From NCBI GenBank assembly GCA_013373445.1, contig JABXHV010000039.1, positions 1 to 47,658 on the forward strand: a stretch of DNA of 47,658 nucleotides, in the 5' to 3' direction. The notes under the pieces were generated by a model that searched no databases, was not told the origin of the DNA, and was given only the letters and a program-made list of their open reading frames with translations. Below, piece after piece: positions 35,364 to 46,152 of the stretch; the stretch's first letter is position 1, and the number at the start of each line of letters is the position of its first letter. Both the position numbers and the translations under genes were made by a program. This DNA is from Paracoccaceae bacterium. GTDB taxonomy: Bacteria; Pseudomonadota; Alphaproteobacteria; Rhizobiales; Stappiaceae.

Positions 35364-35897
35364 CTATTTCTCAGCTTGTATCTGACTTGATCGCTTGTAG
35401 ATCTCGACGGTTTCGTCTGTTCCCGGGAAGCTGCGGTTGTGTGACCATGTGAACCCGATAGCGTCAAGCAGATGACTTGAGCGCGCATTGCCGGGCAAGA
35501 CAATCGCGCAAATCTCATTCAGACCAAGATGTGTTTCTGCGTGCTTCAGAACGCCAAGCGCTGCTTCGCGCGCATAGCCCTGTCCATGGTGTTCACTTAA
35601 GAGCGCGTATCCCAGATCCGGAACATCAAAGCCGTCACGCTGGTAAAGACCACAAAAGCCTAGTGGCTTACCGTCTTCCTTACGGACAAGGATATAGGAT
35701 CCAAACCCGTTAATCCGGTAACTGGGCTTCTGATTTGTATCAATATAGGTTTCTGCGTCGTCGAGATTCTGGATATTCTTGTCGCCAATGAAACGGATGT
35801 AGTCTTCCTGGTTCAGAAGCTGGAAATACAGCAGGCAATCGTCGAGCGTTACCTCGCGAAAACGCAGTCTTTCGGTGTCATTCGGTAATTTGATCAA
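35364..35897 (-). CDS. GNAT family N-acetyltransferase
   Basis: This 177-residue protein is a RimJ/RimL-type GNAT: TERLRFREVTLDD opens it, and SEHHGQGYAREAALGVL is the acetyl-CoA loop, followed by PGNARSSHLLDAIGF. The TTG start at 35897 overlaps the nth stop codon (TTGA), with GAGG eight bases upstream; an ORF extension to 35993 would run through nth. The substrate is unknown. It converges with irr, leaving only 7 bases between. Confidence 0.85.
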   Translation of the reverse strand: MIKLPNDTERLRFREVTLDDCLLYFQLLNQEDYIRFIGDKNIQNLDDAETYIDTNQKPSYRINGFGSYILVRKEDGKPLGFCGLYQRDGFDVPDLGYALLSEHHGQGYAREAALGVLKHAETHLGLNEICAIVLPGNARSSHLLDAIGFTWSHNRSFPGTDETVEIYKRSSQIQAEK

Positions 35898-36700
35898 CCG
35901 TCCAGCCTCGTCTTCCCGTTCGCAACCATCTGCGCGGTTCTCACGGCAATATCCGGCACAGCGTCGAATGGTTCGCGCTCCGGGCTGCGACACAAATCAT
36001 AGATCACGCAGTTTCGGCATTCGGGTTTGCGGGCCTTGCAGATGTAGCGGCCATGCAAGATCAACCAATGATGAGCGTGCAGACTGAACTCCGGCGGTAT
36101 AGCCTTTTCCATGGCAAGCTCAACATCCAACGGTGTTTTGCCCGGGGCAATTCCGATCCGGTTGCCGAGCCGAAACAGGTGCGTATCGACTGCAATCGTT
36201 GGCTGACCGAAGTAAATATTCAGCACGACATTGGCGGTTTTTCGCCCTACGCCGGGCAGTTTCTCCAAGGCCTCACGGTCATCGGGAACAGTGCCTGCGT
36301 GATCGCGCACCAATTGTTCAGATAAGAGAATGACGTTTTTCGCTTTTGTCTTGAACAGACCGATTGTCCGGATCTCCTCTCGAACACGGTCTTCGCCCAG
36401 TGCAATCATCTTTTCAGGCGTGTCTGCAATCTGAAAGAGAGTCTTTGTCGCACGGTTGACGCCAACATCCGTTGCCTGCGCCGAGAGGACCACAGCGACC
36501 AGCAGCGTGTAGGCGTTGACGTAGTCAAGCTCCCCTTTTGGTTCTGGGTTATCTGCGTGAAAACGTTGAAAAATCTCGTTGGTTTCGGCCTTCGAATAGC
36601 GAGATCTCTTGAGCACCCGGCCCGGATTATCAACGGAGGGCGCTTTGCGTTTCTTAACCGTTAGTTTCTTTGCTGGCTTTTGTGTCTTTGAAATCGCCAT
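35894..36700 (-). CDS. nth: Endonuclease III
   Basis: Nth is a bifunctional DNA glycosylase/AP lyase for oxidised pyrimidines. The helix-hairpin-helix LPGVGRKTANVVL contains the catalytic Lys154; VDTHLFRLGNRIG contains Asp172. The [4Fe-4S] cluster is Cys221-x6-Cys228-x2-Cys231-x5-Cys237. The protein is 268 residues because of a basic lysine-rich N-terminal extension of about 35 residues, which is common in alphaproteobacteria. ATG 36700 is chosen; ATG 36715 is in frame. It is coupled to the acetyltransferase downstream. Confidence 0.95.
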   Translation of the reverse strand: MAISKTQKPAKKLTVKKRKAPSVDNPGRVLKRSRYSKAETNEIFQRFHADNPEPKGELDYVNAYTLLVAVVLSAQATDVGVNRATKTLFQIADTPEKMIALGEDRVREEIRTIGLFKTKAKNVILLSEQLVRDHAGTVPDDREALEKLPGVGRKTANVVLNIYFGQPTIAVDTHLFRLGNRIGIAPGKTPLDVELAMEKAIPPEFSLHAHHWLILHGRYICKARKPECRNCVIYDLCRSPEREPFDAVPDIAVRTAQMVANGKTRLDG

Positions 36701-36721
36701 TGGCTCTCTTATCATTCGGGC

Positions 36722-37252
36722 ATGACCACAGATCATTCGATACCAGATACGATGAGCGGACGAAACAATTCAGGCGAATTGATCTTCTCTGCAATCCTGA
36801 CCCCTTACCGCTCGTTGGGACCGAAAGGATTTCTTGTCCTGATGTTATGTATCGGCTCGGTGAGTTTTGTGGCCGGTCTGTTTTTCCTGATGCTTGGGGC
36901 CTGGCCCGTATTCGGTTTTTTCGGACTGGATGTCTTACTGATCTGGCTCGCGTTTCATTTGAACTATCGCTCCGCCAACCGGCATGAGGAAGTCAATGTT
37001 TCGCTGCACGAAGTTGTTGTGCGCAAGGTGGGTCCGCGCGACCAATATATTGAAATGCGCTATAATCCCTTCTGGTTAAAGCTTGAAACCACTCAGACCG
37101 TCGATGAAGGGGTGACTCACATTCGGCTGCGCTCCCATGGTGAAGAGATGGAGATCGGTTCCTTTCTCAACCCGGTCGACAGGACGACATTTGCGCAAGC
37201 GCTTAAAAATGCCCTCATGAGCGCTAAGAGTGGCGGACTGCCTGTGCAGTAA
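36722..37252 (+). CDS. DUF2244 integral membrane protein
   Basis: This 176-residue protein matches the DUF2244 family: an N-terminal polar stretch with FSAILTPYRSLGPKGF, a two-helix membrane hairpin at about residues 37-82, then a soluble domain with EMRYNPFWLKLE and GSFLNPVDRTTFAQALKNAL. The family is widespread in alphaproteobacteria, often near cytochrome oxidase genes elsewhere; its function is unknown. The start codon lies only 21 bases from that of the divergent nth, so promoters must overlap coding sequence, unless translation begins at ATG 36752. Confidence 0.85.
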   Translation: MTTDHSIPDTMSGRNNSGELIFSAILTPYRSLGPKGFLVLMLCIGSVSFVAGLFFLMLGAWPVFGFFGLDVLLIWLAFHLNYRSANRHEEVNVSLHEVVVRKVGPRDQYIEMRYNPFWLKLETTQTVDEGVTHIRLRSHGEEMEIGSFLNPVDRTTFAQALKNALMSAKSGGLPVQ

Positions 37253-37265
37253 TTTTCACAGGCGA

Positions 37266-38447
37266 TCAGGCGGTGGCTTCTCGAGGTTTCATCTTTCGGG
37301 TGACGAGCAGCGTTATGAAGGCACATGCACTTGAAAATGCAGCGAATATAACAACCGTTCCAAATGAAAAGGCGCTGGCGATGAAGCCCATGGAAACGCT
37401 TCCGATCATGCTGCCCAGAAACAAGCTGTTCATGTAGATCGCGGTGGCTCTACCTGGCGTGGTCGGCGTGAAATTTTGAATAAACGTAATACTGATGCCT
37501 GCGAACAGGCCGTAGTACAGTCCCTCCAATGCGGCGAGGAAAACCACCTCGATCATGCTGTCCGCCTGAGCGAACAAATTGAACACCACAATTGCCAGTG
37601 CGGCCGATGCGAGCATCACGTTTCGGGCGCCAAAACGTTCGGCGAGGCGCGCCGCAGAAAAAATCGCAAACACTTCAACAAAGCATTTTGCAGTTAGAGA
37701 AACGCCTGGCGCGTATCCGGGAAGCTGCGCATCCTTGATCAGGAAAAGCGGCAACACGGATGTAAAAATGACATTGCTCAGAGCAAAGCAGGTACACGCA
37801 ACAGCGGCAAACCACAGCGCCCAGTCAATGCCGGCGATCGACACTGCGCTCTTGGGACTTTGTGTTCCGTGGAAGTCTTTTGGCACCGTCACCGCCCATA
37901 GCCCAAGCCAGACCAGACCGGCTGACGCTGAAAGCAGATATGACTTTTGAAAGCCGAACTGGTCGATGAGCAGGAAGGCAGAAGCTGGCCCGATCATCCA
38001 GGCGATGGAGATTGCCGTTCGCAAAAAAGCATTGTAGCGGCCAGCATCAAGGTTGTTTTGATTGGCGTACTGACGCCCGAAAGTGAAGGTGGTTCCCGAA
38101 GCGGAATTGGACATTGCCATCAGGGGTGCACCGACAACTGCGAAAATCCAGAAATCCGGCATGCTGGCGGCCAAGCCCGCAAAGCACATGAAGCAAACGA
38201 TGGACCCGCCTATTAGCAGCCGAGGTTTGAATCCGGCGTCAAGTTTTTGGCCAAAAAGTCGATTGAGACCCATCGTGATCAGCGCCATGAAACCGGTAAA
38301 AAAGCCGATTTTCCAGGCAGGCTGCCCAAGACCTTCGACGATGAAGTAACCCATCGTCGGAATAAGGGATGAGGTGCAGGTTGTTGCAGCTAAAATCAGA
38401 AAAAAGATAAGCACTGCCTGCCGGGGCAGCTGAAAAATGAACGTCAT
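37266..38447 (-). CDS. MFS transporter (sugar-efflux-like)
   Basis: This 393-residue protein has about twelve hydrophobic segments in two halves, with the short basic loops typical of the major facilitator superfamily (GLNRLFGQKLDAGFKPRLL between helices 2 and 3). The overall length and segments such as FTFGRQYANQNN and YMNSLFLGSMIGS resemble the Set-type sugar efflux group, but this assignment is weak; the substrate is unknown. ATG 38447 follows GAG at a spacing of eight. It lies 101 bases downstream of mutS on the same strand and converges with the DUF2244 gene. Confidence 0.75.
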   Translation of the reverse strand: MTFIFQLPRQAVLIFFLILAATTCTSSLIPTMGYFIVEGLGQPAWKIGFFTGFMALITMGLNRLFGQKLDAGFKPRLLIGGSIVCFMCFAGLAASMPDFWIFAVVGAPLMAMSNSASGTTFTFGRQYANQNNLDAGRYNAFLRTAISIAWMIGPASAFLLIDQFGFQKSYLLSASAGLVWLGLWAVTVPKDFHGTQSPKSAVSIAGIDWALWFAAVACTCFALSNVIFTSVLPLFLIKDAQLPGYAPGVSLTAKCFVEVFAIFSAARLAERFGARNVMLASAALAIVVFNLFAQADSMIEVVFLAALEGLYYGLFAGISITFIQNFTPTTPGRATAIYMNSLFLGSMIGSVSMGFIASAFSFGTVVIFAAFSSACAFITLLVTRKMKPREATA

Positions 38448-38548
38448 CAAATGAACTCAAAAAGCCGGAAGAACTTCCGATCGGACGGGAAATGCACGGC
38501 CAAGCTAGCTCTATTTGTTCGATTTGTCACTTGAAGGCAAAGAAGCGC

Positions 38549-41281
38549 TCAGGTTTTGTTTGCCTGTCTCCCGGCCTTGAGTTTGTAAAGCGCTTCCAAT
38601 GCTTCACGCGGTGTCAGATCATCAGGATCAATGTCATCCAAAGTGTCGAGCACTGGATCGTTCGCATTCTGATGGGTGGAGGTTGAAGCATGCGGCGTGG
38701 TGGCGGCAAACAAAGGCAATTCGTCGATCAGGGCTTCTGATGGTGCACGCCGATCTTGTTCTTCCAGTTGGCTCAACACCTGCTTTGATCGCTCGACAAC
38801 GGCATTCGGCAAGCCGGCCAGTTTGGCGACCTGGATACCGTAGGATCTATCGGCGGCGCCTGGCACGATTTCATGCAGGAAAACGACATCACCGTTCCAT
38901 TCTTTCACCAGAACGGTTGCATTCATAAGCCTGTCGAGCTTTTGCGAAAGGGCTGTTAGCTCGTGATAGTGGGTGGCAAACAGAGCCCGCGACTTGTTCA
39001 CTTCATGTAAATGCTCAATCGTCGCCCAGGCAATGGATAATCCATCAAATGTCGCTGTACCGCGGCCGATTTCATCCAGAATGACCAGTGAGCGCTCGCC
39101 CGCCTGGTTGAGGATCGCTGCGGTTTCGACCATTTCGACCATGAAGGTAGAACGCCCTCGCGCCAGATCGTCAGCTGCACCTACGCGCGAAAAGAGGCGG
39201 TCGACGATGCCGATATGTGCCTTTTCAGCCGGAACAAAAGCACCCATTTGCGCCATGACCGCAATCAATGCGTTCTGACGCAGGAATGTCGATTTACCGG
39301 CCATGTTTGGACCGGTGATCAGCCATATCCGACCCGCTGCATCCTTGCTTGTTGCAGTGTCAGGTCCAAGATTGGCATTGTTGGCGACAAAGCTTTCACC
39401 GCCAGATGCTTTCAAGGCTTGTTCGACGACCGGATGGCGACCACCGACAATGTCGAACGCCAAACTGTTATCGACAATCGGACGGGTGTGGTTTTCCTGT
39501 TGTGCGAGCTTCGCCAATGTTGATGAAACATCAAGAATGCTGAGCCCATGCGCTGCCGCTTTGATCGCATCGCCTGCGGCAATGATGTCGGCTGTGAGCT
39601 TTTCGAAAATTTCGAGCTCGATTGACATAGAGCGTTCGCCGGCGCTGGCGATCTTGCTTTCCAAGTCCGCCAGTTCCGTCGTTGTGAAACGCATGGCGCC
39701 TGCCATCGACTGGCGATGTATGAAGCGGCCAGGGTCAGCCGTCAGTTTTTCGGATTGGGCCGTTGGAGCTTCGATGAACCAGCCAAGCACGTTGTTGTGC
39801 TTGATTTTCAAACTGCGAACGCCGAGTTCCTCGGAATATTGCGCCTGCAGCTTTGCAATCACTTTACGAGATTCATCGCGCAAGGCCCGCAACTCGTCGA
39901 GGTTTGCGTCATAGTCGCTGGCAACAAAGTTTCCGTCGCGCTTTAGAAGCGGTGGGTCCTGTTTGATGGCGCGTTGCAGCCGGTCGCCCAGGTCATGTGG
40001 AGCAGAGTTCAGGCTGGATTGAGCAGCAGCCACTTCAGTCGGGAGTGTTCCATTCGCACGGTCCACCCGCTCTGAGATGGACTTTGCTGCGGACAGGCCC
40101 TGGGCAATGGCCAGAATGTCCCGTGGACCCCCGCGTTGCAGGGCAAGTCGTGACAAGGCGCGGGCCATATCAGGCGCGCCTTTCAGACTCTCCCGCAAAG
40201 CTTCGCGGATCATTTCGTTTTCCAAGAAGAAATCAACAGCATCATGACGCCGCGCGATTTCATCCGGATTGACGAGCGGTCCCGCAAGTCTCGATGTTAA
40301 AAGCCGTGACCCACCGCCGGTGACTGTCCTGTCGATCGTGGACAGCAGGCTTCCCTGCTTTTCACCGCCAAGCGTTCGGGTCAGTTCCAGATTTGCACGC
40401 GTGGCCGGATCGATGAGCATACGCCCCGCGCCAGCTTCGCGTGTTGGTGGATCGAGCGGTGGTCGCTCGCCCAGTTGGGTTTTTTCAATGTAGGACAGAA
40501 CACCTGCTGCGGCCGAGAGCTCGGCCCGGGTGAACAATCCGAAACCATCGAGGGTCTTGACCCCGAAATAATGGGTGAGACGATCAGCGGCTGTTGATCC
40601 ATCAAAAAACGCCCTTGGCACAGGTGAAACAGCAGCTCCTGCGCCTTCAACGGTATGGCGGAGGTCCATTTCCTGAAGCAATGTGTCAGGCAGGATGAGT
40701 TCGCTGGGGGCGATCTGGGCCAGATCGGCAGCCAGCCGTTGATCATCGGTCTCACACACCTGAAACGATCCGGTCGACATATCGATCCAGGCAAGGCCAT
40801 AGACTGAATCGCCGGCAAGTGAGCCACCGCGCAATCGCGTGAGTGCACAAAGGAAATTGTTGGCGCTGGAATCCAGCAAACGGTCTTCGGTCAGGGTTCC
40901 CGGTGTGACCAGCCGAACGACATCGCGGCGTACAACGGATTTCGAGCCGCGTTTTTTGGCCTCAGCCGGATTTTCGGTCTGTTCGCAGACAGCCACCCGA
41001 TGGCCCAGTCCGATGAGCTTCTGCAGATAGTCATCGGCGGCATGAACCGGCACACCGCACATCGGGATGTCTTCACCCAAGTGCTTTCCGCGTTTGGTCA
41101 GCGTGATTCCGAGGGCACGTGCTGCTATTTCCGCGTCTTCGAAAAACAGCTCGTAAAAGTCACCCATCCGGTAAAACAGCAGGCTGTCCGGGTTTGCGGT
41201 CTTGATCTCGATAAATTGCGCCATCATCGGAGTAACGCGAGCGTCAGCCGGCGGCGTGGAAATGGACTGTTTTTCAGACAT
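38549..41281 (-). CDS. mutS: DNA mismatch repair protein MutS
   Basis: MutS recognises mismatches and small loops and starts strand-directed repair. The N-terminal mismatch-reading motif is present as [11 protein letters not shown], and the ATPase domain has Walker [14 protein letters not shown] (about 657-669), [23 protein letters not shown] and the [11 protein letters not shown] switch region. It is 910 residues, slightly longer than E. coli MutS, as usual for Rhizobiales. The start at 41281 is followed by [10 protein letters not shown], typical of the family. It diverges from maeB across about 145 bases. Confidence 0.97.
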   Translation of the reverse strand: MSEKQSISTPPADARVTPMMAQFIEIKTANPDSLLFYRMGDFYELFFEDAEIAARALGITLTKRGKHLGEDIPMCGVPVHAADDYLQKLIGLGHRVAVCEQTENPAEAKKRGSKSVVRRDVVRLVTPGTLTEDRLLDSSANNFLCALTRLRGGSLAGDSVYGLAWIDMSTGSFQVCETDDQRLAADLAQIAPSELILPDTLLQEMDLRHTVEGAGAAVSPVPRAFFDGSTAADRLTHYFGVKTLDGFGLFTRAELSAAAGVLSYIEKTQLGERPPLDPPTREAGAGRMLIDPATRANLELTRTLGGEKQGSLLSTIDRTVTGGGSRLLTSRLAGPLVNPDEIARRHDAVDFFLENEMIREALRESLKGAPDMARALSRLALQRGGPRDILAIAQGLSAAKSISERVDRANGTLPTEVAAAQSSLNSAPHDLGDRLQRAIKQDPPLLKRDGNFVASDYDANLDELRALRDESRKVIAKLQAQYSEELGVRSLKIKHNNVLGWFIEAPTAQSEKLTADPGRFIHRQSMAGAMRFTTTELADLESKIASAGERSMSIELEIFEKLTADIIAAGDAIKAAAHGLSILDVSSTLAKLAQQENHTRPIVDNSLAFDIVGGRHPVVEQALKASGGESFVANNANLGPDTATSKDAAGRIWLITGPNMAGKSTFLRQNALIAVMAQMGAFVPAEKAHIGIVDRLFSRVGAADDLARGRSTFMVEMVETAAILNQAGERSLVILDEIGRGTATFDGLSIAWATIEHLHEVNKSRALFATHYHELTALSQKLDRLMNATVLVKEWNGDVVFLHEIVPGAADRSYGIQVAKLAGLPNAVVERSKQVLSQLEEQDRRAPSEALIDELPLFAATTPHASTSTHQNANDPVLDTLDDIDPDDLTPREALEALYKLKAGRQANKT

Positions 41282-41427
41282 CTGGTGAAACTAGCAAACC
41301 CTTTTGGTTGTTTCATTGGACCATAGAGCAATCACGCCTTGAAGCGCGAATTTTCAGGGGATAAGGTCGGCGACCTTGCGCAGTTCTGGGAAAAGCAAAA
41401 AGAGTGATGGAAAGGGAAGAAAAATCC

Positions 41428-43710
41428 ATGCCAGCAACGGATAAATCCGCAAAGTCGTCGGTGAGTTTCACCGATCAGGAAGCTCTGAACTTTCACCAGG
41501 AAGGTCGCCCGGGAAAATTGGAGATCACTCCAACCAAGCCTATGGCAACGCAGCGTGATTTATCACTTGCCTATTCCCCCGGTGTTGCGGTTCCAGTTCG
41601 TGCAATCGCTGAAGATCCAAGTCTCGCGTTCGACTATACGACGCGCGGTAACATGGTTGCGGTTATTTCGAATGGCTCAGCAATTCTCGGACTTGGAAAT
41701 CTCGGCGCGCTTGCCTCCAAACCGGTGATGGAAGGCAAGGCAGTCCTTTTCAAACGCTTCGCAGACGTCGATTCCATTGATTTGGAAGTTGATACACAGG
41801 ATGTCGAAGAGTTTATCAACTCTGTACGTTATCTCGGTCCGTCATTTGGCGGCATCAATCTGGAAGACATCAAGGCGCCTGACTGTTTCATCATCGAACA
41901 GCGGTTGCGCGAACTGATGGATATTCCGGTCTTCCATGACGATCAGCACGGAACCGCTATCATCGCGGCGGCCGGTTTGATCAATGCGCTGCATATGACC
42001 GGCCGTGAGATGAAAGACACACGTGTTGTCTGCAACGGTGCCGGTGCCGCAGGTATTGCCTGTATCGAATTGATCAAGGCGCTGGGTATTCCCCACGAAA
42101 ACGTCATTCTGTGCGACACCAAGGGTGTAATTTTCAAGGGTCGCGAAGAAGGCATGAACCAGTGGAAGTCTGCACACGCTGTGCCGACCGACCGCCGGAC
42201 TCTTGCGCAGGCGCTTGATGGAGCCGATGTCTTTCTTGGCGTGTCTGCCAAGGGCGCACTGACCAATGAGATGCTCGCCAGCATGGCGCCAAATCCGATC
42301 ATTTTCGCAATGGCCAACCCTGATCCGGAAATCACTCCAGAAGAGGCCCACGAGGTTCGCGGCGATGCCATCGTTGCCACTGGGCGTTCGGATTATCCAA
42401 ACCAGGTCAACAATGTACTTGGCTTTCCATATATCTTCCGCGGTGCGCTGGATGTTCAGGCAACCACGATCAACGATGAGATGAAGGTGGCTTGCGCCAA
42501 GGCGCTTGCGGCATTGGCTCGCGAGGAAGTGCCGGACGAAGTGGCGGCTGCCTATCGCGGCAACCGGCCAAAATTCGGTCCTGAATATATCATTCCAGTA
42601 CCATTTGATCCGCGTCTTTTGACGGCCATCCCGCCAGCGGTTGCGCAGGCTGCGATGGATTCAGGTGTCGCACGTCGTCCAATCGTCGATATGGAAGCCT
42701 ATGTCGATCATCTGTCTGCGCGTCGTGATCCTGTTGCAGGTACGTTGCAACGCATCTTCTCTAAGGTGCGCTCGATGCCGAAACGGGTCGTTTTTGCTGA
42801 AGGCGAAGAAGAGCCAGTTATTCGCGCGGCTGTCAGCTTTGTTGCACAAGGGTTGGGTGAAGCAACGCTTATCGGACGAGAAGACGAGATTCGCGCAAAT
42901 GCCGAAAAGGCTGGTGTTGATCTGACACGCGGCGGCATCACGCTGGAAAATGCGCGCCATTCAGACCGAAATGATGACTACGCCCAGTTCCTTTACGGCC
43001 GATTGCAGCGCCGTGGCTACTTGCTGCGCGATTGTCAGCGCATGGTCAACAACGACCGCAACTACTGGGGCGCCATTATGGTCGCTCGCGGTGATGCTGA
43101 TGCAATGGTCACCGGCCTGACACGGAATTATTCAGTGGCACTGGATACGGTGCGGGCCTGTATTGATCCGAAACCTGGTCACCGCGTGATCGGCCTGTCC
43201 ATGGCGCTGGGACGCGGTCACACCGTTCTGATTGCCGACACGGCGGTTCATGATATGCCAAACTCCGAGGAATTGGCGGATATCGCTGAAGAAGCCGCAA
43301 CCATTGCAAAGAAGTTCGGTTACGAGCCACGTGTTGCCATGTTGGCCTATTCGACCTTTGGGCATCCGCGCGGCGAACGCTCCGAACGTATTCAGGAAGC
43401 CGTCAAGATTCTCGACAGTCGCCGCGTGCATTTTGAATATGACGGAGAAATGGCCGCAGATGTTGCCTTGAACCCTGACAAGATGGCAGCCTATCCATTC
43501 TGTAGACTGTCGGGTCCGGCAAATGTTCTCGTTATGCCGGCCTTCCACTCGGCCTCAATCGCCACCAAGCTTCTCCAGGAATTTGGCGGCACCACGGTAA
43601 TTGGGCCTTTGCTGGTCGGGCTCGATAAGTCTGTCCAGATTGTTCCTATCGGGGCGAAAGATTCCGACATCGTGAATATGGCGGCAATTGCGGCGTTCAA
43701 CGCGGGCTGA
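41428..43710 (+). CDS. maeB: NADP-dependent malic enzyme with phosphotransacetylase-like domain
   Basis: MaeB decarboxylates malate to pyruvate with NADP. The first 430 residues are the malic enzyme: AYSPGVAVP, DDQHGTAI with metal ligands, and the NADP fold VCNGAGAAGIAC. The rest resembles phosphate acetyltransferase (PTA), starting near KVRSMPKRVVFAEGEEEPVIRA. In this fused form the PTA part is thought to regulate by binding acetyl-CoA and is usually without PTA activity. ATG 41428 has GGAAG eight bases upstream; GTG 41404 and ATG 41407 are less likely. It has 760 residues. Confidence 0.96.
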   Translation: MPATDKSAKSSVSFTDQEALNFHQEGRPGKLEITPTKPMATQRDLSLAYSPGVAVPVRAIAEDPSLAFDYTTRGNMVAVISNGSAILGLGNLGALASKPVMEGKAVLFKRFADVDSIDLEVDTQDVEEFINSVRYLGPSFGGINLEDIKAPDCFIIEQRLRELMDIPVFHDDQHGTAIIAAAGLINALHMTGREMKDTRVVCNGAGAAGIACIELIKALGIPHENVILCDTKGVIFKGREEGMNQWKSAHAVPTDRRTLAQALDGADVFLGVSAKGALTNEMLASMAPNPIIFAMANPDPEITPEEAHEVRGDAIVATGRSDYPNQVNNVLGFPYIFRGALDVQATTINDEMKVACAKALAALAREEVPDEVAAAYRGNRPKFGPEYIIPVPFDPRLLTAIPPAVAQAAMDSGVARRPIVDMEAYVDHLSARRDPVAGTLQRIFSKVRSMPKRVVFAEGEEEPVIRAAVSFVAQGLGEATLIGREDEIRANAEKAGVDLTRGGITLENARHSDRNDDYAQFLYGRLQRRGYLLRDCQRMVNNDRNYWGAIMVARGDADAMVTGLTRNYSVALDTVRACIDPKPGHRVIGLSMALGRGHTVLIADTAVHDMPNSEELADIAEEAATIAKKFGYEPRVAMLAYSTFGHPRGERSERIQEAVKILDSRRVHFEYDGEMAADVALNPDKMAAYPFCRLSGPANVLVMPAFHSASIATKLLQEFGGTTVIGPLLVGLDKSVQIVPIGAKDSDIVNMAAIAAFNAG

Positions 43711-43722
43711 TCAGGAAGCACC

Positions 43723-44385
43723 ATGACAAAACAGCTCATCAAGATTTGTGGCCTGTCGACCGAAGACACAATGGAAGCGGCATTGGATGCTGGGGCCGAT
43801 ATGGTCGGGCTGATGTTTTTTCCGAAGAGCCCACGTCATGTGACCTTGTCCGAGGCTTGCAAACTGGCGGATATGGCGCGCGGCAAAGCGGAAATCGTTG
43901 CTGTTACCGTTGATATGGACATGGACGGCCTGGCACGGATCAGGGAACTTGTTGGTCCCGATACCTTTCAGTTCCATGGCACGGAAACGCCAGAAGGCTG
44001 TGCCATGGCCAAGGTCATGCAAAAGATCAAGATTATGAAAGCGCTGGGCGTTTCCACTCGCGAGGATCTGGCGGTTGCGGAAAGCTACTTTCCGGCTGTC
44101 GAACGTATCCTGTTTGATGCGAAGCCCCCTCATGACGCTGAAATTCCGGGCGGCAATGGCGTTTCCTATGATTGGTCACTGTTGAAAGACCTTGACCTGT
44201 CTAGGCCCTTCATGCTTTCCGGTGGTCTAACGGTTTCCAACGTCGCAGAAGCGATCCGCCAATCCGGGGCCAAAGAGATCGATGTATCTTCCGGCGTCGA
44301 GCGGGAGAGAGGCGTCAAGGATTGCGACCTCATTCGGGCCTTTATTGCAGAGGCGCGCAAAGCATTTGAAGTATCAGGGGAGTAA
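43723..44385 (+). CDS. trpF: Phosphoribosylanthranilate isomerase
   Basis: TrpF performs the Amadori rearrangement, third step of tryptophan synthesis. This TIM barrel has the catalytic cysteine in IKICGLST (Cys9), [12 protein letters not shown] near 29-40, the aspartate in FDAKPP, and [11 protein letters not shown] for phosphate binding. It has 220 residues. AGGAAG precedes the ATG by six bases. It lies 12 bases after maeB and four bases before trpB, so these may form one transcript. Confidence 0.95.
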   Translation: MTKQLIKICGLSTEDTMEAALDAGADMVGLMFFPKSPRHVTLSEACKLADMARGKAEIVAVTVDMDMDGLARIRELVGPDTFQFHGTETPEGCAMAKVMQKIKIMKALGVSTREDLAVAESYFPAVERILFDAKPPHDAEIPGGNGVSYDWSLLKDLDLSRPFMLSGGLTVSNVAEAIRQSGAKEIDVSSGVERERGVKDCDLIRAFIAEARKAFEVSGE

Positions 44386-44389
44386 ACAC

Positions 44390-45604
44390 GTGGTACAGAC
44401 ACCAAACACGATCCGTTCCGGACCAGATGATCGCGGTCATTTCGGTATCTATGGTGGTCGCTATGTGGCCGAAACCCTCATGCCGCTGATCCTGGAGTTG
44501 GAAAAGGCTTACAACGAGGCGAAGGCAGATCCGGAATTTCACGGTGAACTGGAATCCCTGAACACTCATTATACCGGTCGGCCATCTCCGATGTATTTTG
44601 CCGAGCGTCTGACCGAGGAACTCGGCGGCGCAAAGATCTATTTCAAGCGCGATGAGCTGAACCACACCGGTTCGCACAAGATCAACAACTGCCTTGGCCA
44701 AATTCTTTTGGCGATGCGCATGGGCAAGACCCGCATCATTGCTGAGACCGGCGCTGGGCAGCACGGTGTGGCAACGGCAACAGTCTGCGCACGCTTCGGC
44801 CTGCCCTGCGTTGTTTACATGGGTGCCACCGACGTGGAGCGCCAAAAGCCGAACGTGTTCCGCATGAAGCTTCTGGGTGCTGAAATTGTTCCGGTGACTG
44901 CCGGAGCTGGCACCTTGAAGGATGCAATGAACGAAGCTTTGCGTGACTGGGTGACCAATGTGGACGACACATATTACCTGATCGGCACGGCTGCCGGCCC
45001 GCATCCGTACCCAGAGCTAGTGCGTGATTTCCAGTCGGTCATCGGTAAGGAAGCACGTGAGCAGATCCTGGAACTGGAAGGTCGCCTGCCGGACGCCGTC
45101 GTTGCAGCCGTTGGTGGCGGTTCAAATGCGATTGGCTTGTTCCATCCGTTCCTCGACGATGAGAGCGTTGAAATCGTTGGCGTCGAAGCTGGCGGCCGTG
45201 GCCTGACCGGTGAAGAGCATTGCGCCTCTTTGACTGCTGGTAAGCCTGGTGTTTTGCATGGCAACCGCACCTATCTGCTTCAGGATGAAGACGGTCAGAT
45301 CCTGGAAGGGCATTCCATTTCAGCTGGATTGGATTATCCGGGTATTGGTCCGGAACATTCATGGCTGAATGACATCGGCAGGGCGAAATATGTTCCGATC
45401 ATGGACCATGAAGCATTGGAAGCTTTCCAGATGCTGACCAAGGTTGAAGGCATTATTCCAGCACTGGAACCGGCCCATGCGTTGGCGCATGTGGTGAAGA
45501 TGGCACCAAAGATGCGCAAGGATCAGATTATCGTCATGAACCTTTGTGGTCGTGGTGATAAAGACGTTTTTGCAGTTGGCGAAATGCTCGGTTTCGATCT
45601 TTAA
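44390..45604 (+). CDS. trpB: Tryptophan synthase beta chain
   Basis: TrpB condenses indole and serine using pyridoxal phosphate. The PLP lysine is Lys97 in [11 protein letters not shown], the phosphate loop is GGGSNAIG, and the conserved GRGDKD lies near the C-terminus. GTG at 44390 has GGGGAG eight bases upstream and fits the family N-terminus ([19 protein letters not shown]); a longer frame upstream overlaps trpF and is not real. It has 404 residues. A terminator follows, so trpA is not directly cotranscribed as usual. Confidence 0.96.
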   Translation: MVQTPNTIRSGPDDRGHFGIYGGRYVAETLMPLILELEKAYNEAKADPEFHGELESLNTHYTGRPSPMYFAERLTEELGGAKIYFKRDELNHTGSHKINNCLGQILLAMRMGKTRIIAETGAGQHGVATATVCARFGLPCVVYMGATDVERQKPNVFRMKLLGAEIVPVTAGAGTLKDAMNEALRDWVTNVDDTYYLIGTAAGPHPYPELVRDFQSVIGKEAREQILELEGRLPDAVVAAVGGGSNAIGLFHPFLDDESVEIVGVEAGGRGLTGEEHCASLTAGKPGVLHGNRTYLLQDEDGQILEGHSISAGLDYPGIGPEHSWLNDIGRAKYVPIMDHEALEAFQMLTKVEGIIPALEPAHALAHVVKMAPKMRKDQIIVMNLCGRGDKDVFAVGEMLGFDL

Positions 45605-45635
45605 GCAATATCGGCCGCTCAAAGCCTTGAATGAC

Positions 45636-45670
45636 AAAACCGTCGGAACCTTAGGGTTTCGGCGGTTTTT
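45636..45670 (+). terminator. Rho-independent terminator after trpB
   Basis: A 15-base stem (45636-45650 with 45655-45669), including two G-U pairs, has a 4-base loop and is followed by T residues. It lies 32 bases past the trpB stop and separates trpB from trpA. Confidence 0.85.
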
Positions 45671-45860
45671 CTTTGATCATTTGTTTGTATGAGGAGAGTG
45701 AAAACGCGGCGGTCCAAGATATGCAAAAACTGCAATGCTGCTTCGCAACATGAACAGTTGCGCCGCACAAGAAACGTTCTATTTTCAAATCATGGCTTGC
45801 AGAGGAACGACCACTTACTGGCCATTCGGCAAGTTCACCAAGTCATGAAAGGAAATACCA

Positions 45861-46085
45861 ATGACAACTCTTGCAACATCGCTCCACTTCGAAGGTGTAT
45901 CTGAAGCGATTTCTTCTTTCTTCAGCCGTTTTATTGCGGTCTGTGAAGAAGTTGGCCGTGCACGTGCTTCCCGCGCAATGTATGCTGAACTTTCTGCAAT
46001 GAGTGATGCAGAACTTGATCAGTATGGTCTGAAGCGTGACGACGTCACCCGCACCATTTACTCCAAGGTCTCCGACGTCCGCTAA
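45861..46085 (+). CDS. DUF1127 (YjiS-like) small protein
   Basis: This 74-residue protein ends in the DUF1127 pattern: ARASRAMYAELSAMSDAELDQYGLKRDDVTRTIYSK, in which the family has a short arginine-rich helix followed by L-x-D-I-G-L-x-R-x-D-I. Members are often stress or phosphate responsive in alphaproteobacteria, and some bind RNA; the role here is unknown. The ATG has AAAGGAAA seven bases upstream. It is isolated by the trpB terminator upstream and a hairpin at its stop codon downstream, and it lies between trpB and trpA, which are usually adjacent. Confidence 0.85.
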   Translation: MTTLATSLHFEGVSEAISSFFSRFIAVCEEVGRARASRAMYAELSAMSDAELDQYGLKRDDVTRTIYSKVSDVR

Positions 46086-46094
46086 TAGCGGACG
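46076..46094 (+). terminator. Hairpin across the DUF1127 stop codon (weak terminator)
   Basis: CGTCCGC at 46076-46082 pairs with GCGGACG at 46088-46094 around TAATA. The T tract that follows (ACTTTTC) is short and distant, so termination efficiency is doubtful. Confidence 0.4.
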
Positions 46095-46152
46095 CCGTGA
46101 ACTTTTCTGCGGCGAATAAAGACTATTTCTGCCCTGATATCCTCGAGGCGGA

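Noticed and set aside
45689-45904. A 71-codon plus-strand frame between trpB and the DUF1127 gene
   Set aside because: It overlaps the start of the DUF1127 gene in another frame, has no ribosome site and resembles no family.
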